A DNA stretch of 64,000 nucleotides from Carboxylicivirga sp. (GTDB lineage Bacteria; Bacteroidota; Bacteroidia; Bacteroidales; Marinilabiliaceae), in assembly GCA_025210475.1 (NCBI GenBank), contig JAOARW010000021.1, forward strand, positions 115,692-179,691, given 5' to 3'. Numbering within the stretch: the first letter of the stretch is position 1; each line of letters opens with the position of its first letter. Both the position numbers and the translations under genes were made by a program. Below, in pieces: positions 54,101 to 61,971 of this stretch. The notes below the pieces were generated by a model that did no database searches, was not told where the DNA came from, and saw nothing but the letters and a program-made list of their open reading frames with translations.

Positions 54101-55559
54101 AATGGCTGCCGGTAGCAATAAAATTGTGGTGGTATCATCTCATGATTGGAAATACATGATTTATACATACGATGGAACGACTGGTAAATTATTGTGGGAA
54201 AAAGAGCAGCCTTGGTTTCATGGTGACCATGGTGCTCACTTCTCACGTCCAGCCATTGCCGGCAACCGTTTGGTGGTAAAACCAATGCAATATCAGTTGG
54301 ATTCAGGTGAAGCCATTGAGTTTAATGTGCCAAAATCGGGACATGGATGTGCATCGTATGCTTTAACCGAGCAAGCTATTTTTTATCGGGGAGGGAGTGT
54401 GACCCAGTTTAATTTTGATACCCGCGAATTTTCAAGATGGGACCGTTTACGTCCGGATTGTTGGATTAGTACCATTCCGGCACAAGGTATGGTTCTATCG
54501 CCCGAAGGTGGCGGTGGTTGTAGTTGTGGTAACTGGTTAGAGACCTCAATGGTATTGGCACCCAAGTCATATGCACCTTTGACAATCAATACGATTCAGG
54601 ATAAGCCAGATTACAAGGAAGAGACCTATGGTAAGTATACACAAAAGTATCAGCCAAATGAATTTGGTGATTCGTTAACTATTAAACTGTTAGTAAAACC
54701 AGGTGTGAAAGCAGATGTATACTATACATTGGATGGTTCACAACCCGATAGAAACAGTGAAAAATACAAAGCGCCGTTTGTTATCACACAGTCCTCTCAT
54801 TTGCGCGTGGTCATGTATGCAGGGGAGAAGCACTATGAACGAACACGTGAGTTTACACGCCTTCGTCCTGTTCCTCAAATTGAACGTCAGCGTACCATTA
54901 CCAAAGGTACAATGGAAGTGAAGTTCATTAAAGCAGGTAGTACTGGTACTGTTTATTACACGATTGATGGCACAGAACCAAACAGTCATTCGCTTAATGG
55001 GACCAGTAATTTAATCATCAACGGTAAAACAACGGTAAAAGCACGCACTATCTGGGTAGAAGATGGAGTTGAATACAGTAGTGATGTGGTCACAAAAGAG
55101 GTTGAAGTACCTGAATTTATTGATGCTGTTAAGGTGGATACAAAACCCGGTGCATCTTACGATTACTACGAAGGTTCATGGAAGAAAATTCCGGATTTGA
55201 AGACAATTAAAGCTAAAAAATCGGGAGTAGTTCCTGTATTTACATCAGAAGTACGAAAACGCAATGATGATTATGGCATTCGTTATAAAGGGTATTTTGA
55301 TATTCCTAAAAACGGTGTTTATACCCTCTATACCAGCACCGATGATGGCAATTATTTGTTCTTGCATGATAAAATGGTAATCGATAACGGAGGGAATCAT
55401 GGTGAGCGTGAACGTTCAGTTGATATAGCTCTTAAAAAAGGGAAGCATCCATTTACCCTATTGTATTATCAAGGTGGTGGCGGACAAGTGTTGAAAGTGA
55501 GTATTAAAGGTCCGGGTATGGAGAAACAACTTGTTCCGGAAACTATGCTTTGTCATTAA
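51189..55559 (+). CDS. giant PQQ-propeller lipoprotein with chitobiase-C-like and PA14 domains
   Basis: The lipobox signal ends LLWACQHPE. A first propeller region (~30-420) has PQQ-type blades (CLDAKTGVEKWQF, CIDAQSARLKWKF). A middle segment (~470-690) lacks recognised domains. A second propeller region (~700-1150) follows (NVYNGAILWSKDMPG, MSTGKVLWRHKV) and ends with a Cys-Ser-Cys at 1111-1113 in GGGGCSCGNWLETS. Two chitobiase/beta-hexosaminidase C-terminal-like repeats (YYTLDGSQPD, YYTIDGTEPN) lie at ~1170-1300. A C-terminal PA14-like domain is at ~1350-1450 (GVYTLYTSTDDGNYLFLHDKMVIDN). No enzyme activity can be assigned. It may be a quinoprotein-like dehydrogenase or a scaffold. Confidence 0.82.
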   Translation: MRKLTKIKHYFTLVVCMALLWACQHPEATKDDWPQFKKDNFRSGVADIDLDLQTLDKSWTYQAEHQPEPAWYGPAKEDAYARSGPLPSMRDYDHAYYPIIIGENLYYGSSADDAIHCLDAKTGVEKWQFTTGGPVRIAPTYYQGKLYFGSDDGYVYCIDAQSARLKWKFSAGDAKAQKVLNNGRLISFWPVRTGVIIEDGIAYFGASLLPWKQSYICALDADNGSSNEKGCYVKEVFDMTFEGAMASTGELLIQPQGRIAPSFIKKSNGEKKGQLPGTGGCFVLVTPEKHIVHPKSSRAASISEYVDKETPDYLSFKGGKEMVIKGDTSFIISDHAVSAFNRKTKKTIWVRRSYEAHRILQSGNALYIGSVDTVFALSMVNGLPLWKQKVNGVVQAMAMAQNALYISTNEGSITCFKAGGANNSLFNQNKDKIAVIETIEDEKSTDVLEQNQHLLLGPEIKSISPDSVLLSFQTSQASKYFLNWVMAEGDTLNYTFDKGKKHQVKLVVRKGYKYAYELIDENGKSGTYEYDNFLNFKRAAVDFSKCNSDDTTVSEVLSWLKSTEVNDNGLALVLSDDESDVPLSVAKHSQLDVIVLSDDASDVKDIRKEWQTKAVYSRKLNAQEVENLEKVPVSSHLANLVWVEDASLTVADEVIRLVAPRGMAFVAKADKQWLKAANDLWQVDLEEKPNGLLLIKHPFETEGEWTHQYGRADNSAFGGESLWGSTRAEDFEIQWMGRPGPRFQTDRNGRKPSPLAVNGRMFVQGNQRIAAVNVYNGAILWSKDMPGLRRMNMHRDCSNWAADATSVYLAKADKLIRLDAKTGQMKAYYEVDTKDSDWGYVGLGNDLMIGSKVPHGAAYTDFHGGGGDGWYDSKTGENTHKVLSYELFALSKASGQKRWAYQPQGHVINSTITIEGTTVSFIETVTRKLTSSKRGDDGIFKNISLVRLDMSTGKVLWRHKVIHQSGISMYSMAAGSNKIVVVSSHDWKYMIYTYDGTTGKLLWEKEQPWFHGDHGAHFSRPAIAGNRLVVKPMQYQLDSGEAIEFNVPKSGHGCASYALTEQAIFYRGGSVTQFNFDTREFSRWDRLRPDCWISTIPAQGMVLSPEGGGGCSCGNWLETSMVLAPKSYAPLTINTIQDKPDYKEETYGKYTQKYQPNEFGDSLTIKLLVKPGVKADVYYTLDGSQPDRNSEKYKAPFVITQSSHLRVVMYAGEKHYERTREFTRLRPVPQIERQRTITKGTMEVKFIKAGSTGTVYYTIDGTEPNSHSLNGTSNLIINGKTTVKARTIWVEDGVEYSSDVVTKEVEVPEFIDAVKVDTKPGASYDYYEGSWKKIPDLKTIKAKKSGVVPVFTSEVRKRNDDYGIRYKGYFDIPKNGVYTLYTSTDDGNYLFLHDKMVIDNGGNHGERERSVDIALKKGKHPFTLLYYQGGGGQVLKVSIKGPGMEKQLVPETMLCH

Positions 55560-55597
55560 AAGCTGTTGCTTTTTATTTAGTACCGATATTATAAGGC

Positions 55598-56680
55598 ATG
55601 AAAAGATTTTTGTTAGTTGCAATAATAAGCTGGCAAGCCATCACTTCGGTGATGGCCTGTCGGTTTACCGTGAGAGAAATAGGTTTTTCAACCTTAGCTC
55701 AGGATGTTTATACACTGGTGGTGTTAGATAAAGAAGTAGAGGATGCTGCGTACTGGCGTAAGCTATGTAAAGATGCCAATATTCGTCTGGAAGTGTTGCA
55801 TCCGGAAAAAGACAAGGGGCACCCTTTGGCTCAACAAGTATTAGAGCAGACGACTGATTTACCTGTCTGGGCATTGATTGCACCCAATGGTAGATTGTTG
55901 ATGTTACAAGTTGATATAGAGCCGGAGGTGATGCTCCGACAGGTACAGGATTCCCCTGTTCGTCGATTGATGCGACAGACTTTTCCCTCTACTTTTTCCG
56001 TTGTCTTGTGTCTGGAAGGAGATGATACTTTTCAAAATAAGCAGCTAAGAAAAAAAGCAGAAGAAGCTTGTGAGCAGGTTAGAAATATGATGCCGCACAT
56101 GCCTAAAGAAGTGAGAAAAGGCCCGGAAGTACTTTATCTTAACAAGGATGATTGGAAAGAAGAGCGTGTTTTGCTTTGGTCACTGGGACTGGAGCAATGG
56201 CCGACGGAAGCGAAAGCAGTTGTTATTTATGGTCGTGGCCGCATCATGGGCGATGTGCTTTCTTTTGATGAAATCGAAGATGATGCCTTGGTAAAATACA
56301 TGTCGATGATTGGCGCTGACTGCGAATGTGGCCTGGACCGAAAATGGATGTTGGGCTATCAGGTACCACTGCTATGGAGTAAGAGTGAGCAACAGGAACT
56401 GGCTAATCAGGTGGGCTTTGACGTTGACAATCCAATGATTCTGGCAGAAATGAGTCGTATACTGGCTAAGGAAACAGAGGCTAATGCTGCAGGTGGTCTT
56501 GGCTTTGGCCCTGAGACAGTGGATTTAAGTCAATTAATGGCAGATGAAGTGGCGGAAGAACCCCTAATCGAGGAGTCGGAAGTGAATGTACTATCGATGG
56601 TATTATATGCCCTTGGTGGATTAAGCATACTGATTGTAGTATTGGCTGTAATACTAATGATTCGACGAAAAAGTAACTAA
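55598..56680 (+). CDS. membrane-anchored exported protein of unknown function
   Basis: A signal peptide (ends SVMAC, with a lipobox-like Cys) and a C-terminal transmembrane helix (VLYALGGLSILIVVLAVILMI) followed by a short basic tail leave ~300 residues outside the cytoplasm. The mature N-terminus CRFTVREIGF and a Cys-Glu-Cys at 242-244 (GADCECGLDRKW) are the notable features. The residue ~40-110 region (YTLVVLD...LPVWALIAPNGRLL) could be thioredoxin-like, without a CxxC. I do not recognise the family. The next gene begins on the base after its stop. Confidence 0.75.
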   Translation: MKRFLLVAIISWQAITSVMACRFTVREIGFSTLAQDVYTLVVLDKEVEDAAYWRKLCKDANIRLEVLHPEKDKGHPLAQQVLEQTTDLPVWALIAPNGRLLMLQVDIEPEVMLRQVQDSPVRRLMRQTFPSTFSVVLCLEGDDTFQNKQLRKKAEEACEQVRNMMPHMPKEVRKGPEVLYLNKDDWKEERVLLWSLGLEQWPTEAKAVVIYGRGRIMGDVLSFDEIEDDALVKYMSMIGADCECGLDRKWMLGYQVPLLWSKSEQQELANQVGFDVDNPMILAEMSRILAKETEANAAGGLGFGPETVDLSQLMADEVAEEPLIEESEVNVLSMVLYALGGLSILIVVLAVILMIRRKSN

Positions 56681-57817
56681 ATGGAGCAGTTCGATAAAGG
56701 CGAGTTGAAGCGTTATGCCCGGCATTTGATTTTACCTGAGGTGGGCATAGAGGGACAGGAGAAGCTAAAAAAGGCATCTGTACTAATTATAGGTGTTGGC
56801 GGTTTGGGCTCTCCGCTGGCTTTGTACCTGGCTGCTTCTGGTATTGGTACTTTAGGGCTTGTCGATTTTGATGAGGTAGATGAGTCTAATTTACAACGAC
56901 AGGTGCTTTATTCTACTGCGGATGTGGGACTGGCCAAAGTAGAGGTCGCACGTCAAAAAATTAAGGCTATAAATCCTTACGTTAATGTGAAAGTTTTCAA
57001 TCAGGCATTGGATAGAGGGAATGCTAAAGACTTATTTGCCCGCTTTGATATAGTGGTGGATGGAACTGATAATTTTCCAACTCGATACCTGGTGAATGAA
57101 GTCTGTATGGAGTTGGGTAAACCCAATGTTTATGCTTCTATTCATGGTTTTGAAGGTCAATTAACCACCTTTATAAAGGGACAATGCCCTTGTTACAGTT
57201 GTTTGTTTCCTCAACCACCGGTAGAAGAAACGGTATCGTCTTGTGCCGAAGCGGGCGTGTTGGGTGTTTTACCGGGCATTATGGGCACACTCCAGGCCAA
57301 CGAGGTTATCAAATTGATATTGGGACAAGGTACATTGATGACAGGACGTTTGCTTCTTTTTAATGCTTTGGAGTTAGATTTTCAGGAAGTACAGCTAAAA
57401 CAAAACGAGCATTGTCCTGTGTGCAGTCAACAGGTGAAGGAGGAGAAATCCATTGATTTTGAGGGATTGTGTCACAATGGAGGCAGTCAGAAACCATCCG
57501 TGCCTGAAATAGATAAGGAAGCACTGATGCAATTGTTAGAAAGAGAAAGCAAACCTTACTTAATAGATGTCCGACCTGCTACTATGCGCACAGAAGGAAT
57601 GATAATAGGTACCCGAAACATTCTTATTGAAGAACTCAATGAACAATTATCCGAAGTACTAAAAGACCGGGAAATAGTTGTGTACTGTCAGATGGGTGTA
57701 ATGAGTCAACAGGCAGTAATGCTAATGCAACAAAACGGATTTAGCAAGGTACGTAGTCTGAAAGATGGTTTTCGGGCTTTTGCAATGAAAGGGAAGCAGT
57801 TTATTACTGCACTTTAA
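56681..57817 (+). CDS. MoeB/ThiF-family E1-like adenylyltransferase fused to rhodanese
   Basis: Residues 1-250 form a MoeB-type E1 with the nucleotide loop GVGGLG 38-43, DFDEVDESNLQRQ, catalytic Asp130 (GTDNF), Zn Cys pairs 171/174 and 245/248, and Cys188 in SCAEAGVLG. Residues ~275-378 form a rhodanese domain with active Cys336 in VVYCQMG. It adenylates the C-terminal Gly-Gly of a MoaD/ThiS-type protein and can supply sulfur through the rhodanese. The carrier encoded at 60890 is the obvious partner. MoeZ-type fusions act in molybdopterin and in thiocarboxylate siderophore pathways. Confidence 0.9.
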   Translation: MEQFDKGELKRYARHLILPEVGIEGQEKLKKASVLIIGVGGLGSPLALYLAASGIGTLGLVDFDEVDESNLQRQVLYSTADVGLAKVEVARQKIKAINPYVNVKVFNQALDRGNAKDLFARFDIVVDGTDNFPTRYLVNEVCMELGKPNVYASIHGFEGQLTTFIKGQCPCYSCLFPQPPVEETVSSCAEAGVLGVLPGIMGTLQANEVIKLILGQGTLMTGRLLLFNALELDFQEVQLKQNEHCPVCSQQVKEEKSIDFEGLCHNGGSQKPSVPEIDKEALMQLLERESKPYLIDVRPATMRTEGMIIGTRNILIEELNEQLSEVLKDREIVVYCQMGVMSQQAVMLMQQNGFSKVRSLKDGFRAFAMKGKQFITAL

Positions 57818-57868
57818 TCGGATGCTGCCACAAATTAATGGTGAACAGATATTTAAAATAATTCATAA

Positions 57869-59350
57869 ATGAGAAATATTAAAAAGACAATCAGTTTGTT
57901 TATAGCTGCTTTAATTCTGTTGGGTGGCTGTACATCCGACAAAGAGAAAAAAAGCATTCTGATCTATAGTGCGGCAGGTATCAAACCAGCCATTGAGGAA
58001 TTGGCTAAATCCTACGAAGCAAAATACAAGGTACGTATCGATATACAATATGGTGGCTCAGGAACTTTACTGTCGAATATGCGCATTGCCAAGCAAGGGG
58101 ATTTGTACCTGGCAGCCGACGAAAGTTATATGCAGGCAGCCAAGAGTTTTGATTTATTGGCCGAAATCCAACCTCTCGCCATCATGCAACCGGTCATTGC
58201 CGTACCAAAGGGTAATCCGAAGCATATTATGGGTATCGATGATTTGTTTAAGGAAGAAACCCGCTTGGCGCTAGGTAATCCGGATGCGGCTTCTATTGGC
58301 AGGTTAACACGTCATATTTTTCAGGAATTAAATAGCTGGTCTCAACTGGAAGCTAAAGCGAGTGTATTTAAGCCGACTGTTAATGACGTGGCTACTGATA
58401 TTCGTTTGGGAACCGTTGATGCTGGTATCATTTGGGATGCAACAGCTAACCAGTTTGATGCAGTTGAACAGGTGGCCTCTGATGTATTGGCCAAGTACCA
58501 GAAGAAAGTGACCATTGGTGTTTTAAAATCCAGCCAGCATACGCAAGAGGCTTTAAAATTTATGCGATATGTGTCGGCGCGTGACCTCGGTGCGCCAGTA
58601 TTTAAAAAGCATGGCTATCAACCGGTATTAGGAGACGAATGGGCTGAGACTCCCGATATTCTTTTCTTTAGTGGAGGTGTGAACCGTGTGGCCATCGATA
58701 AAACCATTCAGCAATTTGAAAAACGTGAAGGGGTGCGTGTGACGCGTGTTTATAACGGATGTGGCATACTGGTATCACAAATCAAGGCTGGCGAGAAGCC
58801 TGATGCTTACCTCTCATGCGATGTGTCTTTTATGGATGAGGTGGAGAATGACTTTACGGCCATTCAGGATGTTTCAAATACACGTATTGTAATTGCCACG
58901 CAAAAGGGAAATCCGCTAAAGATTAAAGCTTTTTTTGATTTGACCCAAAAGGACTTGAAGATTGGCGTGTGTAATCCTCAGCAAAGTGCATTGGGTTCTT
59001 TAACGAAAAAAATGCTTGAAGCAAAAAATATCTGGCCGGCAATGGAGCCTAACATCATGTCGCAAACACCAACGGCTGATTTGTTAGTGAATCAATTGCG
59101 CACAGGTTCACTGGATGCGGTGATTGTGTACGAGGCTAATCTGTCGCAGGTGATGGATAAGGTGACCATGGTTCAGGTAACTGACAAGGAGGCGATGGCG
59201 ATTCAAAATGTTGGTTTAGGAGTGCATAATAAATACCCATATACTACCCGACGATTGTTGGATGCATTGGTAACAGAACAATCCAAACAGAATTATCTGA
59301 GTAATGGTTTTCACTGGTTATACAAAGCCAATGCACAAAAGGGACTTTAG
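57869..59350 (+). CDS. lipoprotein with two tandem ModA-like binding domains
   Basis: The lipobox signal ends LLGGCTSDK. Domain 1 (~30-265) has ILIYSAAGIKPAIEELAKSY, YGGSGTLLSNM and GDLYLAADESYM. Domain 2 (~270-480) repeats the plan: ILFFSGGVNRVAIDKTIQQF, YNGCGILVSQI and DAYLSCDVSFM. Both resemble ModA/WtpA oxyanion-binding proteins, which normally have one such domain. Domain 2 has Cys in its ligand loop where Gly/Ser is usual. It delivers substrate to the ModBC-like transporter encoded next. Molybdate or tungstate is most likely, but the second domain may have another ligand or be non-binding. Confidence 0.87.
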   Translation: MRNIKKTISLFIAALILLGGCTSDKEKKSILIYSAAGIKPAIEELAKSYEAKYKVRIDIQYGGSGTLLSNMRIAKQGDLYLAADESYMQAAKSFDLLAEIQPLAIMQPVIAVPKGNPKHIMGIDDLFKEETRLALGNPDAASIGRLTRHIFQELNSWSQLEAKASVFKPTVNDVATDIRLGTVDAGIIWDATANQFDAVEQVASDVLAKYQKKVTIGVLKSSQHTQEALKFMRYVSARDLGAPVFKKHGYQPVLGDEWAETPDILFFSGGVNRVAIDKTIQQFEKREGVRVTRVYNGCGILVSQIKAGEKPDAYLSCDVSFMDEVENDFTAIQDVSNTRIVIATQKGNPLKIKAFFDLTQKDLKIGVCNPQQSALGSLTKKMLEAKNIWPAMEPNIMSQTPTADLLVNQLRTGSLDAVIVYEANLSQVMDKVTMVQVTDKEAMAIQNVGLGVHNKYPYTTRRLLDALVTEQSKQNYLSNGFHWLYKANAQKGL

Positions 59351-59385
59351 GAATATTTACGTGTTAATATAAGAGCACAGGCAGG

Positions 59386-60204
59386 TTGAGAAGAATAATG
59401 AAGCATCAGCAAAAAGCACTAAAAGTTAAATCAGATATTCCTTTTTTTACCATCATGGTAATTATCGGGGGTACTTATGTATTTCTGATATTGGCCATGG
59501 TAATGGCTGATTTAACTTACACCACTCCAGGACATATTTTTCGGGTATTTAAAGATGAGCAAATTCAATATGCTATTCGCTTAAGCATGATTACCTGTAC
59601 AGCATCGATGGTATTAAGTTTATTGGTGGCGGTGCCTATCGGTTATCTGATGGCGCGCTACAATTTTTGGGGTAAACGATTGTTAGATGCTGTTTTGGAT
59701 ATTCCCATCGTATTACCACCATTGGTGATTGGTTTGAGCTTGCTTATTTTGTTTCAAACACCTGCCGGGCAATTTATAGAAGAGCATGTACGTATTACCT
59801 ATACCGTATATAGTGTGATAATTGCGCAGTTTATGGTGGCTTGTGCTTTTGCGGTTCGTACCATGCACGTTACTTTTCAGCAAATTAATACCCGACAAGA
59901 GCAGGTGGCGCTCACATTGGGATGCAGCAAAGGACAGGCTTTTCGTTATGTGGTATTGCCACAAGCCAAGAAAGGCATGCTCACGGCTGCCTCTTTGGCG
60001 TGGGCACGGGCGTTGGGTGAGTTTGGCCCCATCCTGATATTTTCAGGAGCCACCCGTATGCGCACTGAAGTATTACCAACTACCGTTTTTCTTGAAATGT
60101 CGGTGGGAAATATTGAGGCTGCTGTGGCCGTTTCATTGATAATGATAATGGCAGGTTTTGCTGTATTGATTGTGCTCCGCTACTTTGGGGCTGAACGTCG
60201 TTAA
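59386..60204 (+). CDS. ModB/WtpB-like ABC permease
   Basis: Six hydrophobic segments are seen (for example FFTIMVIIGGTYVFLILAMVMA, LSMITCTASMVLSLLVAVPIGYLM, AAVAVSLIMIMAGFAVLIVLRYF). The EAA loop is at ALTLGCSKGQAFRYVVLPQAKKGM...ARALGEFGP, as in molybdate/tungstate/sulfate permeases. The 272-residue length is slightly longer than E. coli ModB. It lies 35 bases after the binding-protein gene and 13 before the ATPase gene. It imports the oxyanion across the inner membrane. Confidence 0.9.
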   Translation: MRRIMKHQQKALKVKSDIPFFTIMVIIGGTYVFLILAMVMADLTYTTPGHIFRVFKDEQIQYAIRLSMITCTASMVLSLLVAVPIGYLMARYNFWGKRLLDAVLDIPIVLPPLVIGLSLLILFQTPAGQFIEEHVRITYTVYSVIIAQFMVACAFAVRTMHVTFQQINTRQEQVALTLGCSKGQAFRYVVLPQAKKGMLTAASLAWARALGEFGPILIFSGATRMRTEVLPTTVFLEMSVGNIEAAVAVSLIMIMAGFAVLIVLRYFGAERR

Positions 60205-60217
60205 AAGGTGATGAACC

Positions 60218-60865
60218 ATGATGATTGAAGGTAGAAGCATTTTTATTCAACAGGGACAATTTCGTTTGGATAATCTGAGTTTTGAGATTAAGGAAGGCGA
60301 ATATGTGGGTATGATGGGAACCACCGGTTGTGGTAAAACGACTTTGTTGGAGTGTATTTGTGGTTTACGTCCCATCAAGTCGGGACAGCTCTTTATAGAT
60401 AAGCGGGAGGTGACACAGCTAAAGCCTGCCGAACGGGCCATCGGTTATGTGCCGCAGGATGGTGCTTTATTTGCCAATATGAGCGTGGCTGAGAACATCG
60501 GTTTTGGTCTCAAATTGCGAAAGTGGTCCAGGTCAGAGCGTCACGGACGCGTTGAAGAATTGGCAAGTTTATTGGGAATTCCTCATTTGTTAAACCGGAA
60601 GATTGAAGGACTCAGTGGAGGCGAAAAACAACGTGTGGCATTAGGTAGGGCCTTGAGTTTTTACCCCAAGGTGCTTTGTATGGATGAACCTTTAAGTGCA
60701 CTGGATGAAGCGACCAAAAACAATATTCACGATTTGTTATTACGTGTTAAACAGGAGCTGAACATTACGGTGATTCATGTATCACATTCTCGCTCAGAAC
60801 TGGAGACGCTCTCAGATAAGGTTCTTTTCTTAAATGAAGGTGTATTGGAGATGAATAAATTGTAG
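60218..60865 (+). CDS. ModC-like ABC ATPase without a TOBE domain
   Basis: Walker A is GTTGCGKTT, the signature is LSGGEKQR, Walker B is VLCMDEPLSALDEA, and the switch His is in VIHVSHS. At 215 residues it ends after the nucleotide-binding domain and lacks the C-terminal Mop/TOBE domain of classical ModC, so oxyanion trans-inhibition at this subunit is not expected. It is transcribed with the ModB-like permease. Confidence 0.9.
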   Translation: MMIEGRSIFIQQGQFRLDNLSFEIKEGEYVGMMGTTGCGKTTLLECICGLRPIKSGQLFIDKREVTQLKPAERAIGYVPQDGALFANMSVAENIGFGLKLRKWSRSERHGRVEELASLLGIPHLLNRKIEGLSGGEKQRVALGRALSFYPKVLCMDEPLSALDEATKNNIHDLLLRVKQELNITVIHVSHSRSELETLSDKVLFLNEGVLEMNKL

Positions 60866-60889
60866 GTGTAGAAGATAAATTGTAAACGC

Positions 60890-61171
60890 ATGAAAACAAT
60901 TAAAGTAAAATATACAGCCCAGCTGAAGAAGGCTGTGGGTAAAGCCAACGATGTGTTGGAGGTAGAAGAGACTGTCACTCTGGAAGGTTGCCTGAAGTTA
61001 TTACGAGCCAAGTATACAGATGCTTTTACTAATATCGTATTCGATGAAGATGGTCATTATCTAAATGCTGTTTTGTTGGTTGTGAATGGTGTTCAACGTG
61101 ATTTTTTGGATGCCACTGCTATGCAAAACGGGGATGAGTTGATGATTATGTCACCAATTGCAGGAGGTTAA
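60890..61171 (+). CDS. MoaD/ThiS-family sulfur-carrier protein
   Basis: It is a 93-residue ubiquitin-like beta-grasp protein ending IAGG. The C-terminal Gly-Gly (92-93) is the site of adenylation and thiocarboxylation. Blocks LKLLRAKY and LLVVNGVQRDFLDATAMQNGDEL are typical of MoaD-like proteins. No MoaE gene is in the window, so either it is elsewhere or this carrier donates sulfur to another acceptor. It lies between the ModC-like gene and a second E1-like gene, 4 bases apart from the latter. Confidence 0.88.
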   Translation: MKTIKVKYTAQLKKAVGKANDVLEVEETVTLEGCLKLLRAKYTDAFTNIVFDEDGHYLNAVLLVVNGVQRDFLDATAMQNGDELMIMSPIAGG

Positions 61172-61175
61172 ATTG

Positions 61176-61919
61176 ATGAAGAAATTAACAGAAAAGGAAA
61201 AAGCAGTCTATGAATGGCAGCTGGACGTACCTGGCTTTGGTGAAGAAGGGCAAGAGCGTTTAAAAAACAGCAGTGTGCTTATTTCCCGTTGCGGCGGACT
61301 GGGTAGTGTGGTGGCTTATGAATTGGCAGCAGCCGGAGTTGGTAAACTCATTCTGGCTCATGGTGGAAATATTGTTCCCAGTGATTTAAACCGTCAGTTG
61401 TTGATGACAGATGCAGCCTTGGGTACAGCCCGTATTGAATCGGTCGAGAAACGCCTGAAAGAGCTCAATCCACGCCTAGAGATTGTGGCAGTGGGCGAGA
61501 ATATTAACGAAAACAATGTGAAGCAACTGGTAGAGCAAGCCGATGTGATTGTGGATGCAGCACCTTTGTTTGAGGAACGTTTTCTGATGAACCGTGAGGC
61601 GGTGCGACAAAACAAGGTGTTGGTAGATTGTGCCATGTATGAATTGGAAGCTCAAATTACAACCATTGTACCAGGTAAGTCAGCTTGTTTATCATGTATC
61701 TATCCCGAGAAACCAAAGGCATGGAAACGTCGCTTTCCGGTATTTGGCGCTGTGTCAGGAACGGTAGCCTGTTTGGGAGCTATGGAGGCTATTAAGGTTC
61801 TGTCTAATCTGGGAGAAACATTAGAAGGACGGCTTGTGACCATGGATTTACGTGATATGTCATTTGCCGAAGTACAAACCGAACGCAATCTGCAATGTCC
61901 GGTTTGCGGGAGAAAATAG
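61176..61919 (+). CDS. divergent E1-like (HesA/MoeB/ThiF) protein
   Basis: The frame is open from a TTG at 61158 inside the carrier gene, but ATG 61176 four bases after its stop is the likely start. It keeps the E1 fold: DLNRQLL (Arg finger), and Zn Cys pairs CLSC and CPVC at the end. Two hallmark sites are changed. The nucleotide loop reads SRCGGLG rather than GxGGLG (Arg38, Cys39). The catalytic Asp position of GTDN reads AAPLF (Pro130 by alignment). There is no rhodanese domain. It may bind the carrier without normal adenylation, or use Cys39 in sulfur transfer (inference). Confidence 0.85.
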   Translation: MKKLTEKEKAVYEWQLDVPGFGEEGQERLKNSSVLISRCGGLGSVVAYELAAAGVGKLILAHGGNIVPSDLNRQLLMTDAALGTARIESVEKRLKELNPRLEIVAVGENINENNVKQLVEQADVIVDAAPLFEERFLMNREAVRQNKVLVDCAMYELEAQITTIVPGKSACLSCIYPEKPKAWKRRFPVFGAVSGTVACLGAMEAIKVLSNLGETLEGRLVTMDLRDMSFAEVQTERNLQCPVCGRK

Positions 61920-61971
61920 ATTAACAACGCTTATAATATTAAGCGCCAAAGAGAATAACACACAGAATAAA

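Noticed and set aside
51189..55559. PQQ-dependent alcohol dehydrogenase
   Set aside because: The propeller blades are clear, but the adjacent-Cys pair and metal/PQQ active-site pattern of those enzymes are not evident, so no cofactor is claimed.
57818..57868. Molybdenum-cofactor riboswitch before the ModA-like gene
   Set aside because: The gap is only 51 bases and shows no such structure.
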